A stretch of 64,000 bases of DNA from CAVTYH01 sp963738835 (GCA_963738835.1 CAVTYH010000002.1:186001-250000), one strand, 5' to 3'; positions 20,270 to 29,591 are shown, counted from the first letter of the stretch. Translations and numbers: made by a program. The notes: generated by a model from the letters alone, not told the origin.

Positions 20270-20340
20270 AGGAGTCGAAGAGTCAAAAAGTCTGAGAGTA
20301 TCGCTCCTTTCGAATTTTCGACCACTCGACTTTTCGACGC
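20270..20340. repeat. gtcgaag-type inverted repeat
   Basis: Two arms built from gagtcgaagagtc-like and gactcgacttttcgac-like units flank a short centre. A second example lies at 20710-20803. Both bracket the cobalamin riboswitch. The upstream copy could end the transcript of the hydrolase gene. Confidence 0.55.
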
Positions 20341-20393
20341 TTTTGATCGACGATTGACAATCCACTTGCACCCCGCTAGATTTACTTACACGT

Positions 20394-20601
20394 GCGTTGG
20401 TGATTGGTCGGATGTTGCTATTTCCGGCCGACGAACAGGGAACTCCGGTGCAAACCCGGGACGGCCCCGCCGCTGTAACCGAGCGGTTAAGCACGTTGCT
20501 TTTTTTAGTTGCCATTGCCGCTGCCATCCAAGTTTTTGGACTGCTGCGGCGAGAAGGCCATTGCGACGTGCCAGCTCGGAAGTCAGAAGACCTACCAACG
20601 C
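20394..20601 (+). promoter_or_regulatory. cobalamin (adenosylcobalamin) riboswitch
   Basis: The closing stem gcgttggt (20394-20401) pairs perfectly with accaacgc (20594-20601). Inside are the class hallmarks: gggaactccggtgcaaac followed by ccgccgctgtaacc, and the B12 box agtcagaagacctacc directly before the closing stem. The length of about 208 nt is normal for the class. The first downstream gene in the same direction encodes a DUF1559 prepilin-like protein. A gtgctg-cgaggga-cagcac hairpin at about 20618-20636 could be part of the expression platform. Cobalamin binding normally lowers expression of the downstream gene. Confidence 0.92.
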
Positions 20602-20670
20602 AATTTGTGTCGATCGTGCTGCGAGGGACAGCACCGGCCCACGATTGTTGTTCTTTCAGGTCCTGCTGGC

Positions 20671-21621
20671 ATGACTGCCGACTGTTTGCTATTGCGCGGA
20701 GAAGGGGTAGAAGAGTTGAAGAGTCGAAGAGTCGAAGAGGCACGGCCTTCATCGTCCCATCTTCCTTCAGACTTTTTGACTCTTCGACTCTTCAACTTTT
20801 CGACCCGGCCCGCTTCCGCATTCACCTTGGTTGAACTCCTTGCCGTGATCGCCATCATCGGCGTGCTACTAGCGCTCTTGCTGCCGGCGGTGCAAGGTGC
20901 GCGAGAAGCAGGCCGTCGATCGGCGTGTCAAAACAATCTGCGGCAAATCGGGCTAGGGCTCAACCAGTATCTCGAAGCCAAGCGCGTGTTCCCCATTGGC
21001 TCGGCCGATAACGGCCATCGACAGATCGCCTGGTCGGTCTACTTGCTGCCGCATCTGGAGCAGAAAAGCGTCTTTGAGCTGTTCGACGATCACTTCGCTT
21101 ACAACAGTCAACAAAATCGCGAAGCCACGCGGTCTGTTATTCCAGTTTACCTCTGCCCATCAACCGCCACTCAGCCGGATCGACCCGGACCGACGACCGG
21201 AGATCGCAACGGTAACGGTGCCTGGGACCCGGGCGACGACATGGCCTTCACCGATTACGGCGGGATGTTTGGCGTCGGCTTGACGTCGCTGCCATTTCAA
21301 AACGGCACGCTGATTTACGATCGGCCCATCGGCGCCATGCAAGTGCGCGACGGGCTGTCACAAACCATCATCGTCGGCGAAGACACCGGCCGCGGCGCAC
21401 CGATGCACGGCGAATGGGCCAACGGCCAGAACATTTTCGACGTCACCGGTCCCATCAACCGCACGCAAAACAACGAGCTGTGGAGCGATCACAAAGGGGG
21501 CATCAATACCGTGTTCTGCGATGGCTCCGTTCATTTTCTATCAGAAGCGATGGACACCAATGTGCTCTTCGCTCTCTGCACGCGCGATGGACAAGAGATT
21601 ATTGCGGCAAATGCGTACTAG
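20671..21621 (+). CDS. DUF1559 prepilin-like protein under a B12 riboswitch
   Basis: A type IV prepilin-like N-terminus, AFTLVELLAVIAIIGVLLAL, is followed by LPAVQGAREAGRRSACQNNL, the hallmark of DUF1559 proteins. The C-terminal part carries DGLSQTIIVGED and the closing HKGGINTVFCDGSVHFLS typical of the family. Cleavage should occur just before FTLVE, so everything upstream is leader. The ATG at 20671 gives a leader of about 51 residues, part of which is encoded by the inverted repeat at 20710-20803. A TTG at 20776 would give a more usual short leader. DUF1559 proteins are abundant in planctomycetes and of uncertain role, probably surface or pseudopilus proteins. Confidence 0.88.
   Translation: MTADCLLLRGEGVEELKSRRVEEARPSSSHLPSDFLTLRLFNFSTRPASAFTLVELLAVIAIIGVLLALLLPAVQGAREAGRRSACQNNLRQIGLGLNQYLEAKRVFPIGSADNGHRQIAWSVYLLPHLEQKSVFELFDDHFAYNSQQNREATRSVIPVYLCPSTATQPDRPGPTTGDRNGNGAWDPGDDMAFTDYGGMFGVGLTSLPFQNGTLIYDRPIGAMQVRDGLSQTIIVGEDTGRGAPMHGEWANGQNIFDVTGPINRTQNNELWSDHKGGINTVFCDGSVHFLSEAMDTNVLFALCTRDGQEIIAANAY
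20710..20803. repeat. inverted repeat between riboswitch and prepilin core
   Basis: The arm gaagagttgaagagtcgaag and its neighbours (20710-20738) are complementary to gactcttcgactcttcaac and neighbours (20778-20803). The hairpin lies downstream of the aptamer and within the proposed leader codons. It may be only an inserted extragenic repeat, but its position would let it affect translation or folding of the riboswitch transcript. Confidence 0.65.
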
Positions 21622-21646
21622 CGATTTGAAACTCGTCAACTCCAAA

Positions 21647-21668
21647 CCCAAGGGTTGCAGCCCCTGGG
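21647..21668 (+). repeat. cccaaggg/cccctggg hairpin between DUF1559 and PEP-CTERM genes
   Basis: A short stem with loop ttgcag. No long U-run follows, so it is at best a partial terminator or a processing or stability element between the two genes, which lie 85 bp apart in the same direction. Confidence 0.5.
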
Positions 21669-21706
21669 CTTGCTTTGTGCTTTCCACTTGCAACAGGGAG
21701 TAAATT

Positions 21707-22339
21707 ATGAACCGCCTGCTTCGCATCAACGCTTTCTGCCTTACTGTCGCCGTCGCAAACTTGTTGTCGGCCGCACCGGTGCTCGATCATCCGCTACCGG
21801 GCGGTTACTTCAATGCCGAGTATTTCGCCGGCACGGGGGCCAACACCGCTTACTTCGTCGTCGATTTCGGTGGCAATGGTGGTGGAATTCATGGCTTTGG
21901 CTACCACTGGGATGGCACCCAAACGGCCGACAATGCAATGCTGGCCATCGACACCGCCGGGGCGCTCGACATGACTACCAACAACTTCGGTTCCGCCAGC
22001 CAACCCAATCTTTTCATCGATCGCTTGACCGACTTGCCTGATACCGATTTGCCCGACTTCAGTGTCGACAGCCGCTTCTGGCACTTCTGGCTTGGCAACT
22101 ATGATGCCAGCACCGTAGGCTGGAGTGAATCAAACTACGGCATCAGCGGTCGTGACTTTATCACCGGCGACGTTGTGCAAACCCTCGCCAACGGTGGCTT
22201 CTACGGTTTTTACGCTTCGGCTAATGCAACACCGCCGCGGCTGCCCATCGCCGTGCCGGAACCAAATTCGCTTCTGCTTGCCGCGGCCGGGCTGCTAATT
22301 GCCTTTGGAAAATGGCGAACGAGGTGCATCGCTGCCTGA
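21707..22339 (+). CDS. PEP-CTERM sorted secreted protein
   Basis: A 210-residue protein. A signal peptide (INAFCLTVAVANLLSA, cleavage near residue 23) leads to a beta-rich domain containing TAYFVVDFGGNGGGIHGFGYHWDG. The C-terminus is VPEP followed by a hydrophobic helix and basic residues, the PEP-CTERM sorting signal recognised by exosortase. GGGAG precedes the ATG by eight bases. It lies downstream of the riboswitch-controlled DUF1559 gene and may share its transcript. A role at the cell surface in corrinoid capture is a hypothesis from this context only. Its 3' end overlaps the next convergent gene by 45 bp. Confidence 0.8.
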   Translation: MNRLLRINAFCLTVAVANLLSAAPVLDHPLPGGYFNAEYFAGTGANTAYFVVDFGGNGGGIHGFGYHWDGTQTADNAMLAIDTAGALDMTTNNFGSASQPNLFIDRLTDLPDTDLPDFSVDSRFWHFWLGNYDASTVGWSESNYGISGRDFITGDVVQTLANGGFYGFYASANATPPRLPIAVPEPNSLLLAAAGLLIAFGKWRTRCIAA

Positions 22340-23191
22340 AAGGTTTCTCTGCAACTCGCTCTTTCGCCCGTGCCGGATGAGCCGATGGTTGAAGCAGCGC
22401 AGAACAAAGAGGGCGCCTAGCAAGCAGCTCGCAGTCGTCAAGAACATTGCAAGAATGTAGGCCACCGCTTCCGCGGGGGCGTTCGTCACACCTGCGATAA
22501 GCAGCGCAAGCACAATCGCCAACGCGTACACGGCGGCCACACGACCAACAATGCGGGGGCGAACCGTTAGCTCGGCCCACATGGCGGCCAACACGCCCAG
22601 GGCCAGCATTGCTAAGCCGATCAGTGTAAATACGAATCCGACGAGATCGATCCCTTCAGGCAGGCCGATCCACTGAATCAGTCCTGCAACCAGCGCCGTC
22701 ATCATGGTCCAGATGAGCATATCGACGATCGAAAACTGATACAGACGCTTCGCGGCAACGACGGTGCCGAAGGGTGAATCCCAACTGGTAATCCACCGCA
22801 CGCCGAATAATCGCGGCAATGCGATCATCGCACTGCATATCATCGCTATCAGAAACAGGATAATGAACAACTGCGGATTGTTTCTATCGATAGGTGCTGC
22901 GAAGCTGGTGAACAATAAGCTCACCATCACGACGAGCATCCGCCAAATGGCGCACGATCCGCCCCAACTCAGCCACATCGCCAACAGACCAAATTTGGTG
23001 AAGACGACGCCAACAAGGATAGGCGCCACGATGCTTTCACCGCGGATCGCGCGTAACAGTGAGTTCGCCAAAGCATCCACCAGAAACGGCGAAGCCAACA
23101 CCAACAGCACCGCGATCGCAAATTGCGACTGACGATCCGGATCGAGGTGCGCATAATCGATCGGCTCATCAGATGGCTCAGGATCGATCAT
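22295..23191 (-). CDS. polytopic membrane protein, unknown function
   Basis: About 298 residues. An acidic, proline-containing N-terminus (MIDPEPSDEPIDYAHLDPD) is followed by about eight hydrophobic segments, the first two near residues 22-42 and 54-75 and the last near 245-265, and a basic tail. I recognise no family. I chose this ATG because upstream codons in the same frame belong to the palindromic element at 23209-23284. It is last in a leftward series after aguB and aguA, but no functional link is apparent. Confidence 0.65.
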   Translation of the reverse strand: MIDPEPSDEPIDYAHLDPDRQSQFAIAVLLVLASPFLVDALANSLLRAIRGESIVAPILVGVVFTKFGLLAMWLSWGGSCAIWRMLVVMVSLLFTSFAAPIDRNNPQLFIILFLIAMICSAMIALPRLFGVRWITSWDSPFGTVVAAKRLYQFSIVDMLIWTMMTALVAGLIQWIGLPEGIDLVGFVFTLIGLAMLALGVLAAMWAELTVRPRIVGRVAAVYALAIVLALLIAGVTNAPAEAVAYILAMFLTTASCLLGALFVLRCFNHRLIRHGRKSELQRNLSGSDAPRSPFSKGN

Positions 23192-23208
23192 CGGCTTCAA
23201 ACCATCTC

Positions 23209-23284
23209 CATAAAGCCGCGATTGGTAATCGCGGAGCGCGCAAGTTGACAAGCTCCAACCGCGGATGCCATCCGCGGCTTTATG
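23209..23284. repeat. REPIN-like element, copy A
   Basis: It begins cataaagccgcg, ends cgcggctttatg, and carries two hairpins, gcgatt-ggt-aatcgc on the left and ccgcggatgccatccgcgg on the right. It fills most of the gap between aguA and the membrane protein gene. Confidence 0.85.
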
Positions 23285-23298
23285 TCATCATAACGACA

Positions 23299-24354
23299 TC
23301 AAAGTGCCGGTTCCTGCTGCGTGATGCAGTGGAACGCCCCGAGGCCCCACACCAAATCGCGGGCTGGCAGCCCAATGATTTGGCGACCGGGCAGTAAGCT
23401 GCCAAGAATCTCTAACACACGGCTGTCGGCCACGTCGTCAAATTGCGGCACAATTGCGATGCCGTTGGCCATGTAAAAATTGCAGTAACACGCCGGCAGA
23501 CGCTGATTTTCGTAGTAGATTGGCCTCGGCATCGGCAAGGGAATCACGTCCAGCGGGCGACCGTCCTGATCGGTCATCCGCTTGAGCCGCTCGAAGTTTT
23601 CACGCAGCGGTCTGTAATTGGAATCGGCGGGATCGTCCTCCAAAGCCGCAACGACCGTTCGGGGACTGACAAATCGGGCCAATTCGTCGATGTGCCCGTC
23701 GGTATCATCCCCCTCGATGCCTTCGCCGAGCCAGAGCACTTTTTTTGCTCCAAGATAATCGGCCAGATACCGCTCCATGTCGGCGCGATTGAGCTGCGGA
23801 TTGCGATTCGGATTCAGCAGGCACTGCTCGGTTGTGAGAATGGTGCCCGCCCCGTTTGAATCGATCGCGCCTCCTTCCAAGATGATGCCCGGCGTAAACC
23901 GGCGACGGCCGGACCACTCGGCAATTCGGCGCGGCACGTCATTGTCCAAATCGAACGGCGGATATTTGCCGCCCCAGGCATTATAGCCCCAATCCACCAG
24001 CGCCGGTGGCGAACCCGGCGGGCCAACCAAAAATGTCGGCCCATGATCTCGAGTCCAGGCGTCATTGGTGGGAATGTCATGCAGTTTTACATTTGGTACG
24101 TCGCCTACCAGTGATTTCGCCTGACTCATCACCTTTTCGCCGCCGGCCAAAATATTAACCGGCTCAAACCTCGTCAGCATGCGAACCAACCGAGCATACA
24201 ACGACGGAATTGACTCGAACTTTCCCGGCCAGCTTTCCAGCTTATGTGGCCAGGCCAGCCACGTGGCAACGTGCGGCTCCCACTCCGCCGCCATGCGGTA
24301 GCTGAGCGCTGTGGGGGTTTGGTGAGCGGTGCGTGGTGCGTGGTGGCTTTCCAT
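23299..24354 (-). CDS. aguA: agmatine deiminase AguA
   Basis: A 351-residue enzyme of the guanidino-group-modifying superfamily that converts agmatine to N-carbamoylputrescine and ammonia. Family motifs are MAAEWEPHVATWLAWPH near residue 21, NDAWTRDHGPTF near 97, ILEGGAIDSNG near 160, EGDDTDGHIDELARF near 215 and the nucleophile cysteine in GAFHCITQQEPA at the C-terminus. The ATG used is the last three bases of REPIN-like copy B, and the first residues come from a simple repeat. A later ATG at 24294 would begin inside conserved sequence, so the first is preferred. The upstream gene encodes the next enzyme, AguB. Confidence 0.93.
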   Translation of the reverse strand: MESHHAPRTAHQTPTALSYRMAAEWEPHVATWLAWPHKLESWPGKFESIPSLYARLVRMLTRFEPVNILAGGEKVMSQAKSLVGDVPNVKLHDIPTNDAWTRDHGPTFLVGPPGSPPALVDWGYNAWGGKYPPFDLDNDVPRRIAEWSGRRRFTPGIILEGGAIDSNGAGTILTTEQCLLNPNRNPQLNRADMERYLADYLGAKKVLWLGEGIEGDDTDGHIDELARFVSPRTVVAALEDDPADSNYRPLRENFERLKRMTDQDGRPLDVIPLPMPRPIYYENQRLPACYCNFYMANGIAIVPQFDDVADSRVLEILGSLLPGRQIIGLPARDLVWGLGAFHCITQQEPAL

Positions 24355-24436
24355 AAAGCCGCGATTGGTTATCGCGAAGTGCTAGAGTGGACACGATCCA
24401 TTGCGATTCATCGCGGATGCCATCCGCGGCTTTATG
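24352..24436. repeat. REPIN-like element, copy B
   Basis: It has the same ends as copy A, with left hairpin gcgat-tggtt-atcgc and right hairpin cgcggatgccatccgcg. It occupies the whole space between aguB and aguA. Its end supplies the ATG of aguA, and the aguB stop codon begins two bases beyond its other end. Confidence 0.85.
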
Positions 24437-24438
24437 AA

Positions 24439-25303
24439 TCAATCGACATACCGCCGGGTGATGTCGCCGTACGCATCAATCCGCCGATCGCGCAGAAACG
24501 GCCAGTGGGTGCGAACCACGTCGATGCGGTCTAGCTCACATTCCACGATCATCGTTTCTTCCCGATCGTGCGACCCTCGAGCCAACACATTTCCGTTAGG
24601 ATCGGCCACGAACGACGCACCCCAAAACTCGATGCCCCCTTCCGTGCCGACCCGATTCACCGCCACCACGAACACGCCATTGGCAATGGCGTGGCTGCGC
24701 ATCATGGTTTCCCAAGCGGAGTGCTGACTGACGCCGTATTCCGCCTTTTCGGCGTGCAGCCAACCGATCGCCGTCGGATAGAACAAAATCTGAGCCCCGC
24801 ACAGCGCCGTCAAACGAGCGGCTTCCGGATACCATTGATCCCAGCAGACCAGCGGGCCGACACAACCAAACCGCGTATTGAACGCTGCGAAACCCAAATC
24901 GCCGGGGGCGAAATAAAACTTCTCGTAGTAATTAGGATCGTCTGGAATGTGCATCTTGCGGTAGATGCCCGCCGTGCTGCCGTCGGCATCGAACACCACG
25001 GCCGTGTTGTGATACACCCCGGCCGCTCGCCGTTCGAAAGCCGATCCGATAATCGCCACGCCATGTTGGGCCGCGGCGGCGGAAAGAGCATCGGTTATCG
25101 GGCCGGGAATCGGTTCCGCTTCGTCAAACCGCGCATGATCTTCGGTCTGGCAGGGATACAGCCCGTGGAACAGCTCCTGTAGGCAAACGACATTCGCCCC
25201 AGCGGCCGCGGCTTCGGAAATGCGCAAGGCCCTTTTCGACGTTCTTCGCCTTGCCTGCGACGCACGACATTTGCAAGAGCGCAATGTTGACGCGGTGAGC
25301 CAT
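24439..25303 (-). CDS. aguB: N-carbamoylputrescine amidase AguB (interrupted)
   Basis: A nitrilase-superfamily amidase that hydrolyses N-carbamoylputrescine to putrescine. The catalytic triad residues can be placed: Glu in VVCLQELFHG, Lys in IYRKMHIPDD and Cys in GPLVCWDQWYPEAAR. DPNYYEKFYFAPGD is typical of AguB. The N-terminus is MAHRVNIALLQMSC, then the frame breaks at about 25229-25236 in an AAAAGGG run; one extra base explains it. Length is about 287 residues, normal for the family. It lies directly upstream of aguA in the same direction, so the two enzymes form a putrescine branch. Confidence 0.92.
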
Positions 25304-25369
25304 TGTTTTATGTGCCGCCAAAAAACGACGTTAACAATTTGGATCGATCATGGTAGCGTACATCGTAAG

Positions 25370-26062
25370 ATGCGTACACCCATTGGATTGTTCGTCACTG
25401 GCAATGATACCGGCGTCGGCAAGACGCATGTGGCGGCGATGATTGCCCGTGCTGCCGCTGCGGACGGGATGCGGGTTGGCGTCTACAAACCAGCCGCCAG
25501 CGGCTGCCGTCACGAAAACGGACAGCTGGTATGTGACGATGCCTGCGAATTGTGGCAGGCGGCGGGCTCGCCCGGCGAGCTGGAGCGAGTTTGCCCGCAA
25601 CGGTTCTTAGCGCCGCTGTCGCCCGACCAGGCGGCGCAGGCGGAAGGCAAGCAGCTTGATTCAGAGTTGCTTCGTGCCGGGCTCGATTACTGGCGTGAGC
25701 GGTCGGACTTTCTGATCATCGAAGGGGCGGGCGGCTTGATGAGCCCAATGGGAGAGGATGAGTACGTCGCCGATTTGGCACACGATTTCAGCTATCCGAT
25801 TGTCGTGGTGGCCCGCAATCAGATTGGCGTCATCAATCAGACGCTGCAAACGATGATCGTGGCAATGACATTCCGCGATGGCTTGGACATCGCCGGCATC
25901 GTGCTCAACCGCCCGATCCCGCCGGACGATGACGTCAGTCTGACCGACAATCGCCAGCAATTGGAAATGCGCTCGGTGCCGCCGGTATTGGCCGAGGTGC
26001 CCTTCGGCGCCGCCGTATTTTCTCCGCCGATCGATTGGACACTGGTGGCCTCGACGCCGTGA
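25370..26062 (+). CDS. bioD: dethiobiotin synthetase BioD
   Basis: A 230-residue ATP-dependent carboxylase that closes the ureido ring of dethiobiotin in biotin synthesis. The P-loop GNDTGVGKT is at residues 10-18, the substrate lysine is in VYKPAASG near 41, the metal loop is IIEGAGGLMSP near 118, and VVARNQIGVINQTL near 145 is typical. I start at the ATG giving MRTPIGLFVTG; the longer frame upstream is not conserved. It diverges from aguB and stands away from other biotin genes. I see no convincing BirA operator. Confidence 0.92.
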   Translation: MRTPIGLFVTGNDTGVGKTHVAAMIARAAAADGMRVGVYKPAASGCRHENGQLVCDDACELWQAAGSPGELERVCPQRFLAPLSPDQAAQAEGKQLDSELLRAGLDYWRERSDFLIIEGAGGLMSPMGEDEYVADLAHDFSYPIVVVARNQIGVINQTLQTMIVAMTFRDGLDIAGIVLNRPIPPDDDVSLTDNRQQLEMRSVPPVLAEVPFGAAVFSPPIDWTLVASTP

Positions 26063-26068
26063 TTTCCA

Positions 26069-26174
26069 TCGTAGCTCATAGCCGGCGGGTAATACCCGTC
26101 GGATGCGCGCCAGCGGACATTCCACTCCACATTCTCTGGTGCGGCGTTGCCCACCGGCTATCGAGGACCTACGA
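26069..26174. repeat. compound palindrome between bioD and GH57 genes
   Basis: Outer arms tcgtag/ctacga and atagccgg/ccggctat are complementary and enclose a hairpin cggcgggt-aat-acccgtcg. This is a REPIN-like design with different sequence from the CATAAAGCC family. Its right end includes the stop codon of the GH57 gene. Confidence 0.6.
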
Positions 26175-28401
26175 ATGCACGGCGACGCTTGGCGAGGCAA
26201 TTTTCGACTGGCGCGATTCGGCCAGCGAAGCGTCGAGCGCTAGATGCATCACTAGGCTCCAGCGGCCGTCGGCGTCGCCAGTAATATGCCAGTGCGGTTG
26301 GACGCAGACCGATTGGTGCACGAGCTCAAAACCACCTTCCGATTGGCTGACTGTCTCGATTGGATAGGTCCACAAATTTGTTAGTCGGTTAAATGCTAGG
26401 CCGACTTCGATGCCGAGCCAGTCGTCGACCAGATTGAGCTCGCTGGCTTCGATCAAATTCAGCCGCGAGCCAAGCTGACCCAGCCGCCGATGATCGCCGG
26501 CGCAAAAATACCGGTCGTCGGCTCCAACGGGCAAGCCCGCGAAGTTGAATTCCACGCTGAAATGCAACGGACGGTCCTGTGGCAAGCCTTCAATCAGATA
26601 TGCAATTTCCAGCGTCGAGCTGCCGGCTTCCAGCGTGACGCCTTTGGTAATTCGCAGCGGAATTCCCCAGGCGTTACCCATCCGCGAGAGCTGCACTTGC
26701 ACCCGGTCTGGATTGCGGCGGAGACGCGCTTCGTACGGGCTGGTTAAAAAGTCGCCGCGTTCCAGGGCCTCATTCTGTGCGATGGCTTCGTGCGAAATAT
26801 CGTCGTCGTAAAAATGATCAAGCAAGCTTTTCCGCGAATAACTATCGTACTGCAACCGCTCGGCAAGCCCTTCCTGCTTGAATTTGACGGGCGTGTTGGC
26901 ATCGATCACGCTGCCACCAGCGCCGCTTGGTCCGGCCAGCACGCGGCGATGATACGCCTCTGGCCGCCGACTAAGGGTGGCCAACAAATTATGACAGATG
27001 CTACGCACGTCGAGTTCGTACATTTGCCCGCCACGGCTGGGAGTGAGGACGCCACAAGTCGCTCGTTCGCCAATTCTATATCGGGTCGGCCATCAAGATT
27101 GAAATCGTCCGACACCGCTTCCACCCACGGAGCGTGGCGGCCGGCAACCTTGTCCAAAATGTTCTCCGCGGCGATTAGATGCTGGTAAATCGCATTCCGC
27201 AAATGCGGCAGGTAAATGCCGCCGAACGCGCCGTGCCAATACGGACAATTGCACTGGCCGCGATACAACTCGACATGTGCTTGCCGCAGCAAATCGTCAC
27301 CTGAAATCGAACCGTTCCCATTTGCCAGAGTGCCATTCGTGGCAGCTTCGCGATGACCTGCCCTTTCATGCTCGATTTGCGCCAGCCGACGGCTGACCAT
27401 CATCATCCGGGAGTACATTTCATTCGCTTCCGGATAGCGCACCAAAAAGTTCCGCCACGCGCCGCCGTGGACGAAACGGGAGATCGCGGCCCACTCGGAA
27501 TGATTCTGCAAATCGAGCCGAGCGTCCTCGTACTTTACGAGCTGGGCTGGCGGCAAAACCCATTCGGTCATTTCCCGGTAACTACCTTCCGGGATGTAAA
27601 TGTTGCCCAGCGGCAGTTGATTGTCGATCGTCTCGGAGGGCGTGGTGATGTGAATCCAATCGGCATTCGTGCGCAACAGGTCGAACAGTTGCCGCAGCCA
27701 GCCTTCTTCGAAAACGGGCTTTTTGGTCTCGGGCCAGGAGCCGAACTTCTCGCCGTCATCAGCGAACACGGCCACGGCGTTTGGCTGACGTTCGGCGATG
27801 CTGCGCATGTAATCGATCGAAGCGCTGGCGCGGCAAACGGAATAACGTACCTCAACCGCTCGCTGCCGGGGAACACTCGCAACAATTGTCCTCGATCTTC
27901 CGTGAGGTAGTAGCCGAACAATTGTTCTTCGTCGACGCCCGCTGCTTTGAAGTGCGAATCGTCAAGGATGATGTATTCCACGCCGGCGGCCACCAGATCG
28001 GCCGTCATGTTCTGCTCCCAAACTCGCTCGGGAATCCAAGCCCCGCGGACCGTGGCGCCCAGTCGATGTTGCAGATACTCCCGATATTTACGAATTTGGC
28101 CAATCCGATCGTGCGAAGGAATCATCGCCAGAATCGGCTCATAAAATGGACCACCGATGATTTCGATTCGGCCGGCCGCCACCAGAGCCGCTACACGATC
28201 TAAATATTCCGGATGATGCGCGTCGAGCCACTCGATCAGCGAGCCACTGGTGTGCAGCGCGAGCTGCAACTCTGGGTAGCTTTCGAACAGGTCCAAAAAA
28301 GGATGGTAGCTGTCTTGATAGGCCTGCTCAAACACGCCGTCGAAATTACCGATCGGCTGATGATCGTGAAGCACAAACAGGAAGCGGATCGGATGAGGCA
28401 T
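26169..28401 (-). CDS. GH57 alpha-amylase/4-alpha-glucanotransferase-like enzyme (interrupted)
   Basis: About 744 residues after frame repair. The N-terminal GH57 barrel is marked by FVLHDHQPIGNF, GGPFYEPILAMIP and GAWIPERVWEQ, which carries the expected nucleophile glutamate. VFADDGEKFGSW carries the acid/base aspartate. A helical domain and a C-terminal beta-rich DUF1926-like domain follow (ERLQYDSYSRKSLLDHF onward). Together these match bacterial GH57 alpha-glucan-acting enzymes. Two breaks, near 27825 and 27050, each fit one missing base. It probably works on glycogen or maltodextrin, consistent with glgA and galT in the window. The final stop lies in a palindrome. Confidence 0.85.
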
Positions 28402-28539
28402 CGCGGGGGAGGCAGAACGCCGATGGCAGATGGCGGAAGTTTGGAGTTAAGTGCTAGCTGAATCGAACATGAGCAGGATGCTGAACCTGTTGATTTTAGT
28501 GATCGACGGCCTGTTCGCCCAACGGCAATCTTTCTCGCT

Positions 28540-28629
28540 GATAAAGCCGTGATTAGTAATCGCGGGGCACCGACGACCGTGTTCCACGTCAACTCGGGTT
28601 GCACGACGGATCCCAACCGCGGCTTGATG
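28540..28629. repeat. REPIN-like element, copy C (degenerate)
   Basis: The left end is gataaagccgtg with hairpin gtgatt-agt-aatcgc. The right end is ccgcggcttgatg, and the right hairpin has largely decayed. It lies just beyond the stop of galT. Confidence 0.6.
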
Positions 28630-28635
28630 TAGGGT

Positions 28636-29580
28636 TCAAGTCGCTCGCAATTGCTCGGCTGCCCGGTCTGGCGAGACCGTGTTGATGAACGATCCGGTAC
28701 CCAACTCGAAGCCCGCCAAGTTCGCTATGCGCGGAAGAATCTCTATATGCCAGTGATAGTGGTCGGAAGCGAGCGTGTCAAAGGGGGCGGTATGAACGAT
28801 GTAATTGTAGACGGGAAGTTTGACGATCGCTTCAACTTTGACGAGCACCGAGCGAAACAGCGAGGCTAGTTCTGCGGCCGCTTCCGGCGTGTTCTCGTCG
28901 AAATGAGGGGCATGTTGACGGGGCACAATCCAAGTTTCGTATGCGAACCGCGAGGCGAAGGGACAAAACGCTATGAAATTGCTGGATCGGGCGACGAGCC
29001 GCAGCTGATCTGCCGCTTCAGCTGTCTCCATTTCGCAGAGCAAGCAATTCCCGGACTGGCTGGCATGTTGGCGGAAGACTGCGGCGCGATCGATGAAGAT
29101 TGGTGCGGGCGACGTCATCGCCATCAACTGGCTGTGCACATGCGCCAGCGTCGCGCCGGCGGCCGGCCCGCCGTTTTTGAAAATCGTTGCCCCGTGAAAG
29201 CGGCCCGATTGCCGCAGCGCAATCAGCCGTTGGCGGTAGACAGTTAGCACATCGGCGAATTGGTGGTCGTCGAGTTGGGAGACGCTGCTCAAATGCCGCG
29301 GCGATTCGATGACGATCTCATGAATTCCATCGTCATTTTCAAGTGCTGGATATTTGTTCGGCACCACCCGCACTCGCCAACCAGTGCCGTTGGGCCTTCC
29401 GCCAGGTTCACGTAATGCCAAAGATTCATCGGGGGTTTGCGATTCATGCCCTTCGCAGAATGGGCAGCTTGTTGAATCACGCACCGTTTGCGCAACCACA
29501 ACATCTTGTGGCCGTGCCGCTCGGTTCTCTGCCAAAATCACCCACTGCCCGGTGAGCGGATTGCGGCGCAGCTGCGACAT
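28636..29580 (-). CDS. galT: galactose-1-phosphate uridylyltransferase GalT
   Basis: A 314-residue HIT-superfamily nucleotidyltransferase exchanging UMP between UDP-glucose and galactose-1-phosphate. It begins MSQLRRNPLTGQWVI, has a zinc-type CPFCEGHE near residue 38 and RVVPNKYPAL near 70. A first histidine motif, HVHSQL near 147, is followed by CLLCEME. The second motif, SDHYHWHIEILPR, near residue 275 lies where the family's catalytic HPH sequence is expected, with a variant spacing. I start at MSQLRR because upstream codons belong to REPIN-like copy D. It lies just upstream of the GH57 gene in the same direction, so the two may be co-transcribed. Confidence 0.88.
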   Translation of the reverse strand: MSQLRRNPLTGQWVILAENRAARPQDVVVAQTVRDSTSCPFCEGHESQTPDESLALREPGGRPNGTGWRVRVVPNKYPALENDDGIHEIVIESPRHLSSVSQLDDHQFADVLTVYRQRLIALRQSGRFHGATIFKNGGPAAGATLAHVHSQLMAMTSPAPIFIDRAAVFRQHASQSGNCLLCEMETAEAADQLRLVARSSNFIAFCPFASRFAYETWIVPRQHAPHFDENTPEAAAELASLFRSVLVKVEAIVKLPVYNYIVHTAPFDTLASDHYHWHIEILPRIANLAGFELGTGSFINTVSPDRAAEQLRAT

Positions 29581-29591
29581 ACGGAGGGTTC

